From NCBI RefSeq assembly GCF_019399895.1, contig NC_091866.1, positions 5,811,501 to 5,875,500 of the forward strand: a stretch of 64,000 nt of DNA, written 5' to 3'. This document shows positions 47,233-57,349 of this stretch, piece after piece. Every line of letters starts with the position of its first letter. Within the stretch, counting starts at the first letter, position 1. The notes under the pieces are model-generated. The model made no database searches and had not been told where the DNA came from. It saw only the letters and a list, made by a program, of their open reading frames with translations. Made by a program: the position numbers and the translations under genes. The stretch comes from Cardiocondyla obscurior. Taxonomy: Eukaryota > Arthropoda > Insecta > Hymenoptera > Formicidae.

Positions 47233-48851
47233 AGACAAACTCCTAGAGCTACAAACTTCTAGACAAACAAATGTATTAAAAATGTGCAAAGGGGAATACT
47301 TTTATTTTGGTTTAGATAATATTATTAGTAAAATGTTGATTAAAAATAATAATAAATGTTTAAACTTAATAATACATATTGATGGTTTGCCAGTATTTAA
47401 GTCATCTCAAGCTTCTCTATGGACTATTTTGTGTTCTAATACAGTTATTAATGTAGTGTGTTTACTTGGTGCATATTTTGGTTACAAAAAACCTAGTAAT
47501 TCTAATGCTTTTTTACAACAGTTAGTTAACGATTTTATTAATTTTCATAATGGTTATGTTTATAACGGTAATTTAATTAAAGTTGTATTATATGCTTTGA
47601 TATGTGACGCACCTGCGAAATCTTTTGCATTATGTATAAAAAATCATACTGGTTTTAATAGTTGTAGTAAATGTTTAATTAAAGGCAAATATTTAAATGG
47701 TAGAGTTTGTTTTCCCTGTAAAAAAAAGTATCCTTTAAGAACTGATCAATTATTTTCAATTAATGCCTACAAATATTTTCAAAATAGTTTTTCTATTTTA
47801 AATAATATTCCTAACTTTGCACCCATAACTAACACCCCATTAGATTACATGCATTTGATTTGTTTATGAGTTATGAAAAAAATGATGTTACTTTGGATAA
47901 GTGGCCCGCGTTTTATTCGTTTAAGTTCAAGATCTATTAATAAAATATCTCATTTATTGATTTTACTTAAAAATATTATATCAAGTGATTTTGTTAGAAA
48001 ACCCAGAACTCTAAAAGATGTTAGACAATGGAAAGCTACAGAATTTAGAACTTTTTTATTATATACAAGTCCTGTAGTATTACGACATATATTTTCAAAA
48101 AAAATTATATTTATTTTCTTACATTGCATGTAGCTATTACAATTTTAACACGTCATATTAATAGTACACAATTGATTGATTATGCTGAAGCTTTACTCAC
48201 TTAGTTTGTTGAATCTTTTGAAACTTTATACGGTAAAGAATATATATCACATAATGTACACAATCTTTTACATTTATGTTGTGATGTCAGAACCTATGGT
48301 GTGCTCGATAATTTTAGTTCTTTTAGATTTGAAAATTATGTGACATTTATAAAAAAAAGATTACGTAAAACTGAGAAATTTTTGCAACAATTAATTAAAA
48401 GATATGTGAAGCCGAAAATTGTAATTTTGTATTTGATAAATGTAGTAATAACAATTAAACATATTCATTCAAATATATACATAACAATAGTCCAATACCT
48501 GATAATGTAGAGGTCAAATCGCAATATTTTATGATATTAAATAAAAAATTTAGTGTTAATTGTAGAAGTTTTTCAAATAATTGTTGTTTATTGAAGGACA
48601 ACACATATGTGTTGATTAAAAACATTATTAAAACTAAAGATAAAGATATTTATGTTGTTGGTAACAAACTAAAATATGTATAAGATTTATATCAGTTACT
48701 GTGCTCATCCAGTGATTTTAATATTAAAGTAATGTCATTATGTAACAGTAATATTTATTTTTGGCCAATTATTGTATGTAAAGCATGGAAAATTCCTTAT
48801 GAAAATAAAAAACGTACTTATATAATTTTTCCTGTAAATCATGAAACATAG
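47233..48851 (+). pseudogene. CACTA/TNP2-like transposase, degenerate
   Basis: The reading frame from about 47,233 encodes IIHIDGLPVFKSSQASLWT, ICDAPAKSFALCIKNHTGF, CSKCLIKGKY and PLDYMHLICL. A TGA at 47,867 is followed in the same frame by RPRTLKDVRQW-type sequence and KATEFRTFLLYTSPVVLR. After a frameshift near 48,120 and further stops come SHNVHNLLHLCCDVRTYG and LDNFSSFRFENYV. This order matches TNP2-like transposases with a DUF4218-type C-terminal region. At least three disruptions make it inactive. The upstream ATG of the long open frame (47,168) lies inside a foldback arm, so the apparent start is chimeric. Confidence 0.7.
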
Positions 48852-48896
48852 TTTTGTGCGTTATAACTTGACATATTTTTATAATATAACATGAGC

Positions 48897-49121
48897 ATTT
48901 TGTTCGTTTCGTCTTTCGGGAGTCGCTCTGAGCAAGCCCAACACATCCCAAGTGCGTTTGAGGAGACGTCATTCGTGCAACTTGGCACTGTCTTCTTTTT
49001 TTAATGTGTGGCATTAGAAGAGAAAGACGTTGCCGGGTTGCACAAGTGACGTCTCCTCGAATACACTTGGGATATGTTGGATTTGTTCGGAGCAACTCCT
49101 GAAAAGCAAAACGAACAATAA
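48897..49121. repeat. Palindromic element 1 (~225 bp)
   Basis: Inverted arms of about 90 bases: GAGTCGCTCTGAGCAAGCCC and CAACACATCCCAAGTG on the left, with CACTTGGGATATGTTG and TTCGGAGCAACTCCTG on the right. They surround a loop at about 48,995-49,043. No coding content. Confidence 0.65.
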
Positions 49122-49304
49122 ATTACAGTACATTAAATACACTTTAATTATTAAATTTTAGTACATATGTGGCCGATGTGGCGCGGTAGTTGCGCAAACG
49201 CCGTTGCTATGAATGACAATCATGGTTGCTAGGGACGATTTGACGAGATAAGGTTCGTCATTTCAGTGAGTGATAGTGGAATGTGAGTTTACTGGGTCAG
49301 TTCT

Positions 49305-49580
49305 TATTTTCTCGATATCTGTATAGAAGACAGCATAGAAGACAAAATCTTGCGCAATATAATTTGGTGGCAATCACTCGGCACATGGTAACGGCACGCA
49401 CATGTATAATGCTAGTCTCATCCATGTGTTCTGTTCGCCAAAGCACGTGGATCAATCTTGCATTATACGTGTACGTACCGTTACCATGTGCCGAGTGATT
49501 GCCACCAAATTATATCGTGCAAGATTTTATCTTCTATGCTGTCTTCTATATTATAGATATCGAGAAAATAAGAGATCGTG
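49305..49580. repeat. Palindromic element 2 (~275 bp)
   Basis: The left arm (TTTTCTCGATATCTGTATAG, ... GGCAATCACTCGGCACATGG) is repeated inverted on the right (CCATGTGCCGAGTGATTGCC, ... AGATATCGAGAAAATAAGAG), with about 100-120-base arms. It directly abuts palindromic element 3. Confidence 0.7.
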
Positions 49581-49582
49581 GT

Positions 49583-50282
49583 AAATCTGAAGGAGACGGG
49601 CGACCTTACGGATACGACCTAAAATTTTTTTCTCAGACAGATTTTCACCTCCTGATAACAAATCCGTAAGTTAAAAGTGTCGCTCGTTTCTACTATTAAA
49701 AAAACAATTTTTAAAGAACGCAATTTTGAGGTTAGGAAATCCGTCATATCACTCCACACAGATCAATGCTGGGACACATATACGTTCTACGCAGACCAAT
49801 CTGTTATGGTTGGTTAGTTAGGTTTAGTTAAATAATGCAGGCACACACATACATTCCACGCAGCCAACGTTTTATTAAAAAATTTTAAAATATAAAATTA
49901 TATAATATATAAAATATTAAATAAAAAAAATATTAAAAAATTAAAAAAAACAATTTATAAATTTTTTGTTTTATGAATTTTTTAATAAAACTTTGGTCTG
50001 CGTGTAATGTATGTGTGTGCCTGCATTGTTTAACTAAACCTAACTCTAACCAATCATAGCAGGTTGGTCTGCGTAGAACGTATATGTGTCCCAGCATTGA
50101 TCTGTGTGGAGTGATATGACGGATTTCCTAACCTCAAAATTGCGTTCTTTAAAAATTAAAAAAAAAAAGTAGAAGCGAGCGATACTTTTAACTTACGGAT
50201 TTGTTATCAGGAAGTGGAAATTTGTCTGAGACAAAAAATTTAGGTCAATCCGTGAGGTCGCCCGTCTCCTTCAGATTTACCC
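49583..50282. repeat. Palindromic element 3 (~700 bp)
   Basis: The ends are TAAATCTGAAGGAGACGGGC and its exact inverse. Arms of about 300 bases match with few differences (for example the GAGGTTAGGAAATCCGTCAT segment and its inverse) around an AT-rich centre near 49,930. It ends a few bases upstream of the DUF4806-type exon sequence. Confidence 0.75.
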
Positions 50283-51835
50283 AATTAATACCTGCAGTAT
50301 GGTATAATGCAGACACATCATCTTGTATTTGGCCTAGTCACTTTAAAACCAAACTAAGAATTAATAAGGCGATAATAAATTTTGAATTACCTCATGACAG
50401 ACAAGATTGGCAGGAATAATCAATGTCAAGAGTTTTTGGCATTGCAAGTAAGTGCATGTATATATCACAAATAAATTTATATTTGTTTTTAATACTTTTT
50501 ATAATTTTAAAATAATATTGTTTTTAATTATTTAGGTACTTATGAAGAGGGTATGCAAAAATTAGTTTTGGCAGAAGATACGTCGCACGTTGAAACAGGA
50601 TATATCATGCAGCGAATTAAAAGAACGAGAGAAAAAGAGAAGACGCATAAAAGCGAGGAAAGTGATGACATCCTCTTCAGAAGAAGAAGATTTATATTTA
50701 CATGCAAATAAGGAAAAAAACAATGTTACACAAAGAAAGATATTGCCAATTATTCCTCGTAGGCAATCTTTTATATCAAATGTATTGCATACACCTCCTT
50801 TCAAAAACCACAAACTCACACCGAAAGCTAGATGTACAAATGATGAGCTTTAACAATAATTAATTTATAACTAATATATATACACTTGTAACAAAGTTTT
50901 AAATTTAAATATTTTTTAGATTTTACTGAGAACAATTTGAACATCAGTTTAAGTAACACGCCTATGAGTTTTATGACAAAATATCATGCTCAAAATAAAA
51001 ATTTATATTCTAATGGTAAGAGGATTTTAATAAAATAAAAATAGAATACTGAGAATTATAGATATTAATTATTATAAATATTTTATTTGTTTCAGAATTT
51101 AAGAAATTAATGTTAACAACATTAAATAAAATAATATATCAAATAAATAATTTAGAACATAAAATAGATATGTACAAAGAAAAACAAAATTTAGATGAAT
51201 TCTGTGCGACAGAGAAAAGAAATATTCCATTTCCAATATCATCATTTAAGGAATTAACTATTTTTGAAGATTAAATGCAAGATATGACATTTAAAAAAGA
51301 TGTACGTATAAGATAAAAGCTTAGTTAATTTATACATACATATTTTAATATAATGTTATTTTTCTTTAATGTTAATTTAATTATTTTTCAGTTAACTATT
51401 TTTCGATTGGTTGGAAGGAATAATGCACACATTATGATGAGAAATATATTTAAGACAAATATCATGGATAACTTGGCTACAAATTTTAGTTGGACGGGTA
51501 AGAAAAACAAAAAACCTTTTAAAGATTTAGAGGTTTCTAAATTGATGATACGTAAGTATTTTTTTATTCTGGTTTTTAGGCTTTTGGTCACTGGCTTCAG
51601 GAGGAGTGGAGGTTTTCGATAAAAAGCCGCGTTGAGGGTTTTCGACGTTTCACAAATATATTATTTTTTATATTTTGTTACTAGTTTTGATGCTATTTTT
51701 TATATTTTAAAAGCTGTTTTTTTATATTTTAATATATTTTTTATATTTCAAAAGCTGTTTGTATTTTTTATAATGATATTACAGAAAGTGATTTTGCTGA
51801 CTACGCTTTTAAGTGGCTTGCACAAGCCAGTGTAA
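50283..51835 (+). pseudogene. DUF4806-domain transposon-associated gene, degenerate, spliced
   Basis: Exons read from splice signals: up to 50,447 (donor GTAAGT), 50,536-50,853, 50,920-51,015, 51,096-about 51,303, 51,392-51,551 and 51,785-51,835. The last exons encode NAHIMMRNIFKTNIMDNLA, FSWTGKKNKKPFKDLEV and DFADYAFKWL, the signature of the DUF4806 domain found in many transposon-associated insect proteins. The first exon encodes VWYNADTSSCIWPSHFK, and a stop codon (TAA at 50,418) interrupts it before the donor. Another stop ends exon 2. The sequence 5' of the first exon is replaced by palindromic element 3. Confidence 0.65.
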
Positions 51836-52122
51836 GAGTGTAAAGAAGAAATTAATACTAATAATTAAATATATAGAATTCTTCTGTATGCCTTATACTT
51901 AAGTTTTAGAAAAAGCGCGAATTTTATTTTTGGATGTAACAAAAAGGAGATAAAGACTTTATTACATAATTTTATTCACATGTTAACACGTACGTTTATA
52001 TATTAATATTATATAGAAATATATAGTTTCTATTTGCATTTCTAATATAAAAATAAATAATTGCAATCGTAAGTCGCATTTTATTAATTTTAATTAATAA
52101 ACATTAAATATATATATATATA
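51836..52122. other. AT-rich spacer before mariner
   Basis: No features apart from a short (TA)n tract that ends at the mariner target TA (52,121-52,122). Confidence 0.4.
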
Positions 52123-52562
52123 CAGGGTGTTTCGGATCAATGGACTTTCCCGAATATGGTAGGTAGGTCTCATCAAGACAAATCGAAAAGTCCAATACCA
52201 TTTTACAATTTTCGCAATAATAACCGAGATATGAGTATGTATCTTATTACCGATTTCGGGCGGAGCATCGGTGCCTTTCTCCCCACTCGACGCATAGATT
52301 GGGCTAGAGGCGTAGCCTCAGTGTACGCGAGCGAGGCGAGGCGACGACGCGCGAGCGAGGCGAGACAACGATGTACGCGAGCGAGACGAGGTGACGACGC
52401 GTGAGCGACACGAGACGACGATGTACGCGAGAGAGGCGAGGCGACGACGCGTGAGCGACACGAGACGACAATGTACGCAAGCGAAGTGAAATGACTACAC
52501 GCGAACGAGAACAACTTCCGAATTTAACATTTTCACGGTAGAGACGCTATCGTTTCCACACT
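52123..52562. repeat. Left terminal inverted repeat with minisatellite
   Basis: The outer 205 bases are unique sequence matching the right end inverted. Then come several units built on GCGAGCGAGGCGAGGCGACG and ATGTACGCGAGC, then a common inner segment ending TTTCCACACT. Confidence 0.8.
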
Positions 52563-52835
52563 ATTCATGTCCGACGAACGTGCTGGCCACGCATTTGCCT
52601 GCCCCTCCCCCCTGTTCGTCCCATCCATCTATCCGGAAAATTATTGTTTAAGACGCGCGTGGCGGGAAAAATAAGACGGAGCGCCGTCTTGCCGGAAAAT
52701 GGTTTGTCTCGCTATTAAGGCATGGAGGATGAAAGAACGGTTCGATCTGACAATGAAACATGCCAATAAAATTTTTACAAAATTTATATGAATATTTATT
52801 AAATAAATTTTTACTAATACTTACAACTACTTCCT

Positions 52836-53110
52836 GAACAATGCTTTGTCCGTCCATAAAATGTATTTCCCTGGAAATAACTCGTTTCCCGGCATTGGAC
52901 AAGAAACTGTACAAGTATTTTTTTGTAAATAATTATTATAAAAATCTCGTACTTTGTATTTCATCGCGTAGTAGAAGCTGGTGCACTTGTTGTAAATTAA
53001 AAAAAAATGTAAATGAAATGTAAGGAAGACGAAACATCTACGATATCGACTACGCGGCGGATACTATTTGTCGGGTCTTCATAAAAGGCATTTAAAATTT
53101 CATCGGTGTG
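52836..53110 (-). pseudogene. Inverted, decayed transposase fragment inside the mariner
   Basis: The minus strand encodes FYEDPTNSIRRVVDIVDVSS (about 53,100-53,040) and GNELFPGKYILWTDKALF (about 52,900-52,840). The intact gene has FYEDPTNSIRRVAEIFGVSP and NELFPGEILWTDEALF. The intervening part is degenerate with stops. The element thus carries a second, inverted partial copy of its own gene. Confidence 0.65.
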
Positions 53111-53447
53111 ATTGAACAAATTAGCATATCAGTACATTCGGCTGTTGTAAAATCCATTATAAAAAGATACACCGTAATCGCAATGCGCCGACACGTTGAA
53201 GAACATGGCAATCCAGAAAAAATAAAATTATAAAATTATTTTAGTAATAATCAACAAAAATTTAAAACTTGCAATTACTTTGCTTATTTATCGACACATA
53301 CGGAAATGCTCTAAAGTAACTGATTCCGATATCGAGCGTTTCGTTCCGTAGCAGCACAATGTTCTCGATTTTCAATTGTTTTTCGTGGCGTGCCATGTGC
53401 TTCGGCCTGTCGACACAGTGTCTTACGGTGTATCGTATCGCTTAACG

Positions 53448-54670
53448 ATGGAGTTTTCAACGGCCGAGTTAACAGACATGTTAATTTGTTATGGTGTAGC
53501 GGGTGAAAATGCCAATCAGGCAGTGCGTGTATACGCGGAAAGATATCCGCACCGAGCGCGACCGTCTTCCAGAACTATTTTACGCTGCCTTCGTCGTGCT
53601 AGAGAGACGGGATACCTAGGTTTCAATAGAGAAAATCGGTTGCAAGTCGATCGTGGTGTACGGCGAAACTTTAATCGCGCCGATGACATTTTAGAATTAT
53701 TTTATGAAGACCCGACAAATTCTATCCGCCGCGTAGCCGAAATCTTCGGTGTTTCGCCTTCGTTTGTGCATAAGGTGGTAAAAGAAGACGGATTGCATCC
53801 GTTTCATTTACAACGGGTGCACCAGCTTCTACCACGCGACGAAAGAGAACGCGTCATCTTTTGTCAAGGTATTACCTTTTTTTCTTTTCAAAGTACGAGA
53901 TTTCTTATAAAAATTAATTACAAATAATATTAAATACTTGTAGGATTTCTTGCCCAGTGCCGGCGAAACGAATTATTTCCAGGAGAAATATTATGGACGG
54001 ATGAAGCGTTGTTCACCCCAAACGGAATATTTAATTCCAAAAATTTCGTTTTGTGGGATCACGTTAACCCGCGGTCCATTCGCCAGGGCGCCTTCCAAGT
54101 CCGGTGGCAATTAAATGTATGGGCAGGAGTAATAGGAAGTCGAGTTGTAAGTATTTTTAATGCGTAAAAATTTATTTTATAATTAAAATTTGCAAAATTT
54201 TTATTGACATATTTCAGATCGGGCCGTTCTTTCTCCCTCCACGGCTTAATGGCGAGTTATATGCAGACTTTTTGCAAAATACTCTGCCAATACTTATGGA
54301 AGACATTCCATTAGATTTAAGAATAAAAATGATCCTGCAACAAGACGGCGCTCCGCCTCACTTTTCCCGTCGCGCGAGAAATGTATTAAATAATAATTTT
54401 CCTGATAGGTGGATGGGGCGAGGGGGGCCAATTTCGTGGCCAGCACGTTCCCCGGACATGAACGTGCTGGACTATTTTGTTTGGGGCCACATTAAGGCAA
54501 AAATAGAACATATGCGTGATCGTACAGTTGAGGAGGTCCGCAATGCAATTATAGCGGCCTTCCATACGATCACGCCTGACATAGCGGAAAGAGCAACGCA
54601 ACAAATTGTTCGGAGAGCCGAACTGTGCCTACAAGCACAAGGGAGGCACTTCGAACAATTTTTGCGTTGA
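53448..54670 (+). CDS. Mariner-like transposase, DD41D-type spacing
   Basis: Three exons: 53,448-53,868 (donor AAG|GTATTA), 53,944-54,146 (acceptor TGTAG, donor GTT|GTAAGT) and 54,218-54,670 (acceptor TTTCAG). They join in phase to 358 aa with no internal stop. The N-terminal half has helix-turn-helix character (VRVYAERYPHRARPSSRTI and SIRRVAEIFGVSPSFVHKVV). Catalytic residues are Asp in ILWTDEALF, Asp in ILQQDGAPPHFS, and Asp in SPDMNVLDYFVWG. I count 41 residues between the second and third, a DD41D spacing. The C-terminal domain (RRAELCLQAQGRHFEQFL) is typical of insect mariner-like transposases. An earlier in-frame ATG at 53,376 is possible but less family-like. Confidence 0.85.
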
Positions 54671-54744
54671 GCTTTCCGGGTGGATTAGGCCTACTGGGGA
54701 GACCACATTAAAAAAAACGCACTGAGCTATCTACTTCAAAACGT

Positions 54745-55325
54745 AGTGTGGAAACGATAGCATTTCTACCGTGAAATTATCAAATAATTAGACAAGAAAT
54801 CGTAAGTTGTTCTCGTTCGCGCGTATTCATTACACCTCGCTCGCGTACATAGTCGCCTCGCCTCGCTCGCTCGTCGTCGCCTCGTCTCGCTCGCGTACAT
54901 CGTTGCCTCGTCTCGCTCGCGTACATCGTTGTCTCGCCTCGCTCGCGTACATCGTTGTCTCGCCTCGATCGCGTATATCGTTGTCTCGCCTCGATCGCGC
55001 GTCGTCGCCTCGTCTCGCTCGCGTACATCGTTGCCTCGCCTCGCTCGCGTACATCGTTGTCTCGCCTCGATCGCGTATATCGTTGTCTCGCCTCGGTCGC
55101 GCGTCGTCGCCTCGCCTCGCTCGCGTACACTGAAGCTACGCCTCTAGCCCAATCTATGCGTCGAGTGGGGAGAAAGGCACCGATGCTCCGCCCGAAATCG
55201 GTAATAAGATACATACTCATATCTCGGTTATTATTGCGAAAATTGTAAAATGGTATTGGACTTTTCGATTTGTCTTGATGAGACCTACCTACCATATTCG
55301 GGAAAGTCCATTGATCCGAAACACC

Positions 55326-55328
<3 letters not shown>
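54745..55328. repeat. Right terminal inverted repeat with expanded minisatellite
   Basis: Inverse of the left terminus, beginning with AGTGTGGAAACGATAGC. About 300 bases of tandem units such as TCGCCTCGCTCGCGTACATC and GTTGTCTCGCCTCGATCGCG follow, more copies than on the left. The frames that run through this array on both strands are by-products of its length-3n units and are not genes. Confidence 0.8.
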
Positions 55329-55330
<2 letters not shown>

Positions 55331-55369
<39 letters not shown>

Positions 55370-55640
55370 GCAACATTACATTGCTATTTTATAACAATAT
55401 TGAATTACAATGTTTCAAAAAGCGGACATTTCATAGTTGCTGTAATATTACATTAATATTGTTACAATATTTCACAATGTTTTTGCAATGTTACAAGCTT
55501 GCCGGAAAATTTTGCTGCAATACTGTTATAATTTTGCTGTACTGTATGGGTAACAATATTTTTATAAAAGTAATTATTGTATTGAATCAGAGGGCTGTAA
55601 ATTAACGTTAAAAATAAAAAAATTAAAAAAACAATAAATC
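55331..55640. other. AT-rich spacer
   Basis: A (TA)n tract (to about 55,364) continues from the mariner target site. AT-rich sequence follows, with recurring ACAATATT-type words. Nothing else is supported. Confidence 0.4.
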
Positions 55641-55844
55641 TTGTGGCGAGGGCATATGCCTCGCCACTGAAAGGGCGAAGACCCGCCCTGAACGGCAACG
55701 GCCGTCCACCGAGGTGCACAGAGCGAACATCGGCCCAGGCGACACCGGACGCGCCGAGGATAGTGCGTCGAACAGCCACCAATTCGACGATGGCGCGCGC
55801 CGCCGAGTTAAGAGTGGGAGTTTCCCCACTCTTATCTCGGCGGC

Positions 55845-55852
55845 TATATAAG
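55845..55852 (+). promoter_or_regulatory. TATA box of the GC-rich unit
   Basis: TATATAAG follows immediately after the 18-bp hairpin at 55,801-55,842 and about 75 bases before the first GGG-CGCT-CCC hairpin, so the array would be in the transcript leader. Confidence 0.5.
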
Positions 55853-55922
55853 ACGAGCTCGCGGCAGAACAGATACCTTGTCTGGTCCCGATCCTCGAAC
55901 CAAACACATCCTCCAGTTCCTA

Positions 55923-56731
55923 AGGCTTCGGGCGCTCCCGAAGCCTCTCGCATACTCTCCGACTCGGGCGCTCCCGAGTCGACCCCGGGCACTCCCGGTG
56001 AGAGTTTCTGCTGCCTTGGGCGCTCCCAAGGCTGAGTTTAAATTTAGGTTCCTGGAGACCTCGGGCGCTCCCGAGGCTTCACCACCGACTCGGTGGCACC
56101 GAAGCGACCGGATACCGCCGGCGCCCCCGGGCTACCAAAATCCCCTAGACGGGCGCTCCCGTCTAGGCTTTGGATCTGTCGTAAGGCCGTCAGCCGACGA
56201 CACCGCCGCAGTCGGGCGCTCCCTACTGCCGCAGACATCCAGGGCACTTCGTGCTCACGCGATCCTCCGGACGGGCGCTCCCGTCCGGCGCCGGATCCGC
56301 CGCGCGATAGCCAGTCGCCGACATCGCCGCGGTCGGGCCCTCCCGACCGCTGCTCCTCGGATTATTTCGAGCAACCTCGGCTTCCCCGACGGGCGCTCTC
56401 GTCGGCCTAGGCTCAAAAAGTCGATGTCGGGACTCAGCGGCACCGTCTTGATCCGTTTGCTCTCGAGCGAACAAGAACCGATCCCAGAGCACGAAACACG
56501 GGGTGAAGTAATCTTCGTCTCGGCCAGGAACTCCTGGCGCTCACGATCCTCTCGTTTCGATCTACAAAGTTTCGCACGACTAGCTCGTGGGGTGGAGCGC
56601 ACTTCGCCTCCTTCGAGAACTCTCGATCCTAAGTCTGCGTTATGAATAGACCGGAGTCCTAAAGATCCTGTCGCACTGTCGTGATCCTCGGGGTGGAGTG
56701 CTCTCCGCCTCGGCCAAGTACTCTTGGCTAA
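55923..56731 (+). repeat. Array of short hairpins with shared apex and covarying stems
   Basis: Class I hairpins share a GGG-CGCT-CCC top. Cores start at 55,930, 55,966, 56,018, 56,063, 56,151, 56,214, 56,273, 56,335 (GGGCCCTCCC) and 56,391 (GGGCGCTCTC), with a weaker one at 55,987. Their flanks differ but pair: AGGCTTC/GAAGCCT, CGACTC/GAGTCG, GCCTT/AAGGC, CCTC/GAGG, CCTAGAC/GTCTAGG, GCAGT/ACTGC, CCGGAC/GTCCGG, GCGGTC/GACCGC and CCGAC/GTCGG. Class II hairpins at 56,502-56,519, 56,523-56,538, 56,591-56,608, 56,613-56,626, 56,692-56,709 and 56,713-56,728 have 5-7-bp stems, some with G-T pairs, and tetraloops TAAT, AACT, CGCA, AACT, TGCT and TACT. Confidence 0.75.
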
Positions 56732-57349
56732 ACGACATCGGTCAAGGTGCATCCTGATCCACCGATCTATCGATCGTTCGCGACCACCGTCGAAATTCAT
56801 TGTAAATCGCGCACCTGAAGAACCGCGACCGTATCTACCATTGTTACGCGGGCCACGCCCGCCATTTCGCGCCCGCGTCTCGCGTACCGTCGGTCCTGCC
56901 GAAAAGGATCGTTCATAGATCTCTGTTCGACTGCGATCCGCGCCGAAAACCGCGCCCACCGATACGCGACACCCACCGTGCCTGTCGTGAGGCATTCGCG
57001 ACCATCCGCGAATTGTATTATAGCGCACGCGTCTTATCGATTACGATCTACGGACCCAACGTACTCGCCGCGTAATTGTACATTGTCCAGCTCGCATTCT
57101 GTTATATCTGTATTATCGCGTATTTATATCGACGTCGCTTGACCAAGCGTACGTCTTTATTATATAATAAACGTTATTATTTTGTTACCAAATTCTATTT
57201 CGGTGCATTCGGACCTACTCAATCGAATCCTGCATCCCGACGAGCACTCCAGGCTCGCTAGTTCGATATTCGATATATGCGACGAAAGCAGATCGTTTCA
57301 AGTGTTAATAAAATAATAACATCAAAACTATGAAATGCAATATTTTTTT

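Larger units (their letters stand above)
52123..55328 (+). mobile_element. Full-length mariner-like transposon
   Basis: The ends CAGGGTGTTTCGGATCAATG and the exact inverse are flanked by TA on both sides (52,121-52,122 and 55,329-55,330), the Tc1/mariner target duplication. Terminal inverted repeats are very long: about 440 bases left and 585 right. The outer 200 bases are nearly identical, followed by GC-rich minisatellite arrays. Between them lies an intact three-exon transposase (53,448-54,670, plus) and, on the left, an inverted decayed fragment of the same transposase. Intact frame and termini suggest recent activity. Confidence 0.85.
55642..57261 (+). mobile_element. GC-rich LTR-like transcription unit with hairpin array
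   Basis: A sharply bounded GC-rich block in AT-rich surroundings. It starts with a palindrome (GTGGCGAGG at 55,643, CCTCGCCAC ending 55,667). An 18-bp hairpin follows at 55,801-55,842, then a TATA box (TATATAAG, 55,845-55,852), then at least 14 further short hairpins from 55,923 to 56,728, and a polyadenylation signal AATAAA at 57,166-57,171. Promoter, structured leader and polyA signal within 1.6 kb are what a solo LTR would contain. No retroviral genes or second LTR are seen and I could not define a target duplication. Long open frames on both strands reflect GC content and the hairpin symmetry. Confidence 0.5.

Noticed and set aside
49283..49584. Short frames in palindromic element 2
   Set aside because: They are mirror translations of an inverted repeat with no protein features.
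54780..55376. 198-codon frame and several plus-strand frames in the mariner right end
   Set aside because: They are translations of the minisatellite array and terminal repeat and have mirror frames on the other strand.
55923..56405. CRISPR-like array
   Set aside because: Only a 10-base core recurs, spacing is irregular (about 21-88 bases), flanks are complementary to each other rather than unique spacers, and the host is an insect.
55878..57028. Long open frames on both strands (255 and 257 codons) in the GC-rich hairpin block
   Set aside because: They overlap each other and several more frames. The composition is that expected from GC-rich inverted repeats, with no domain.
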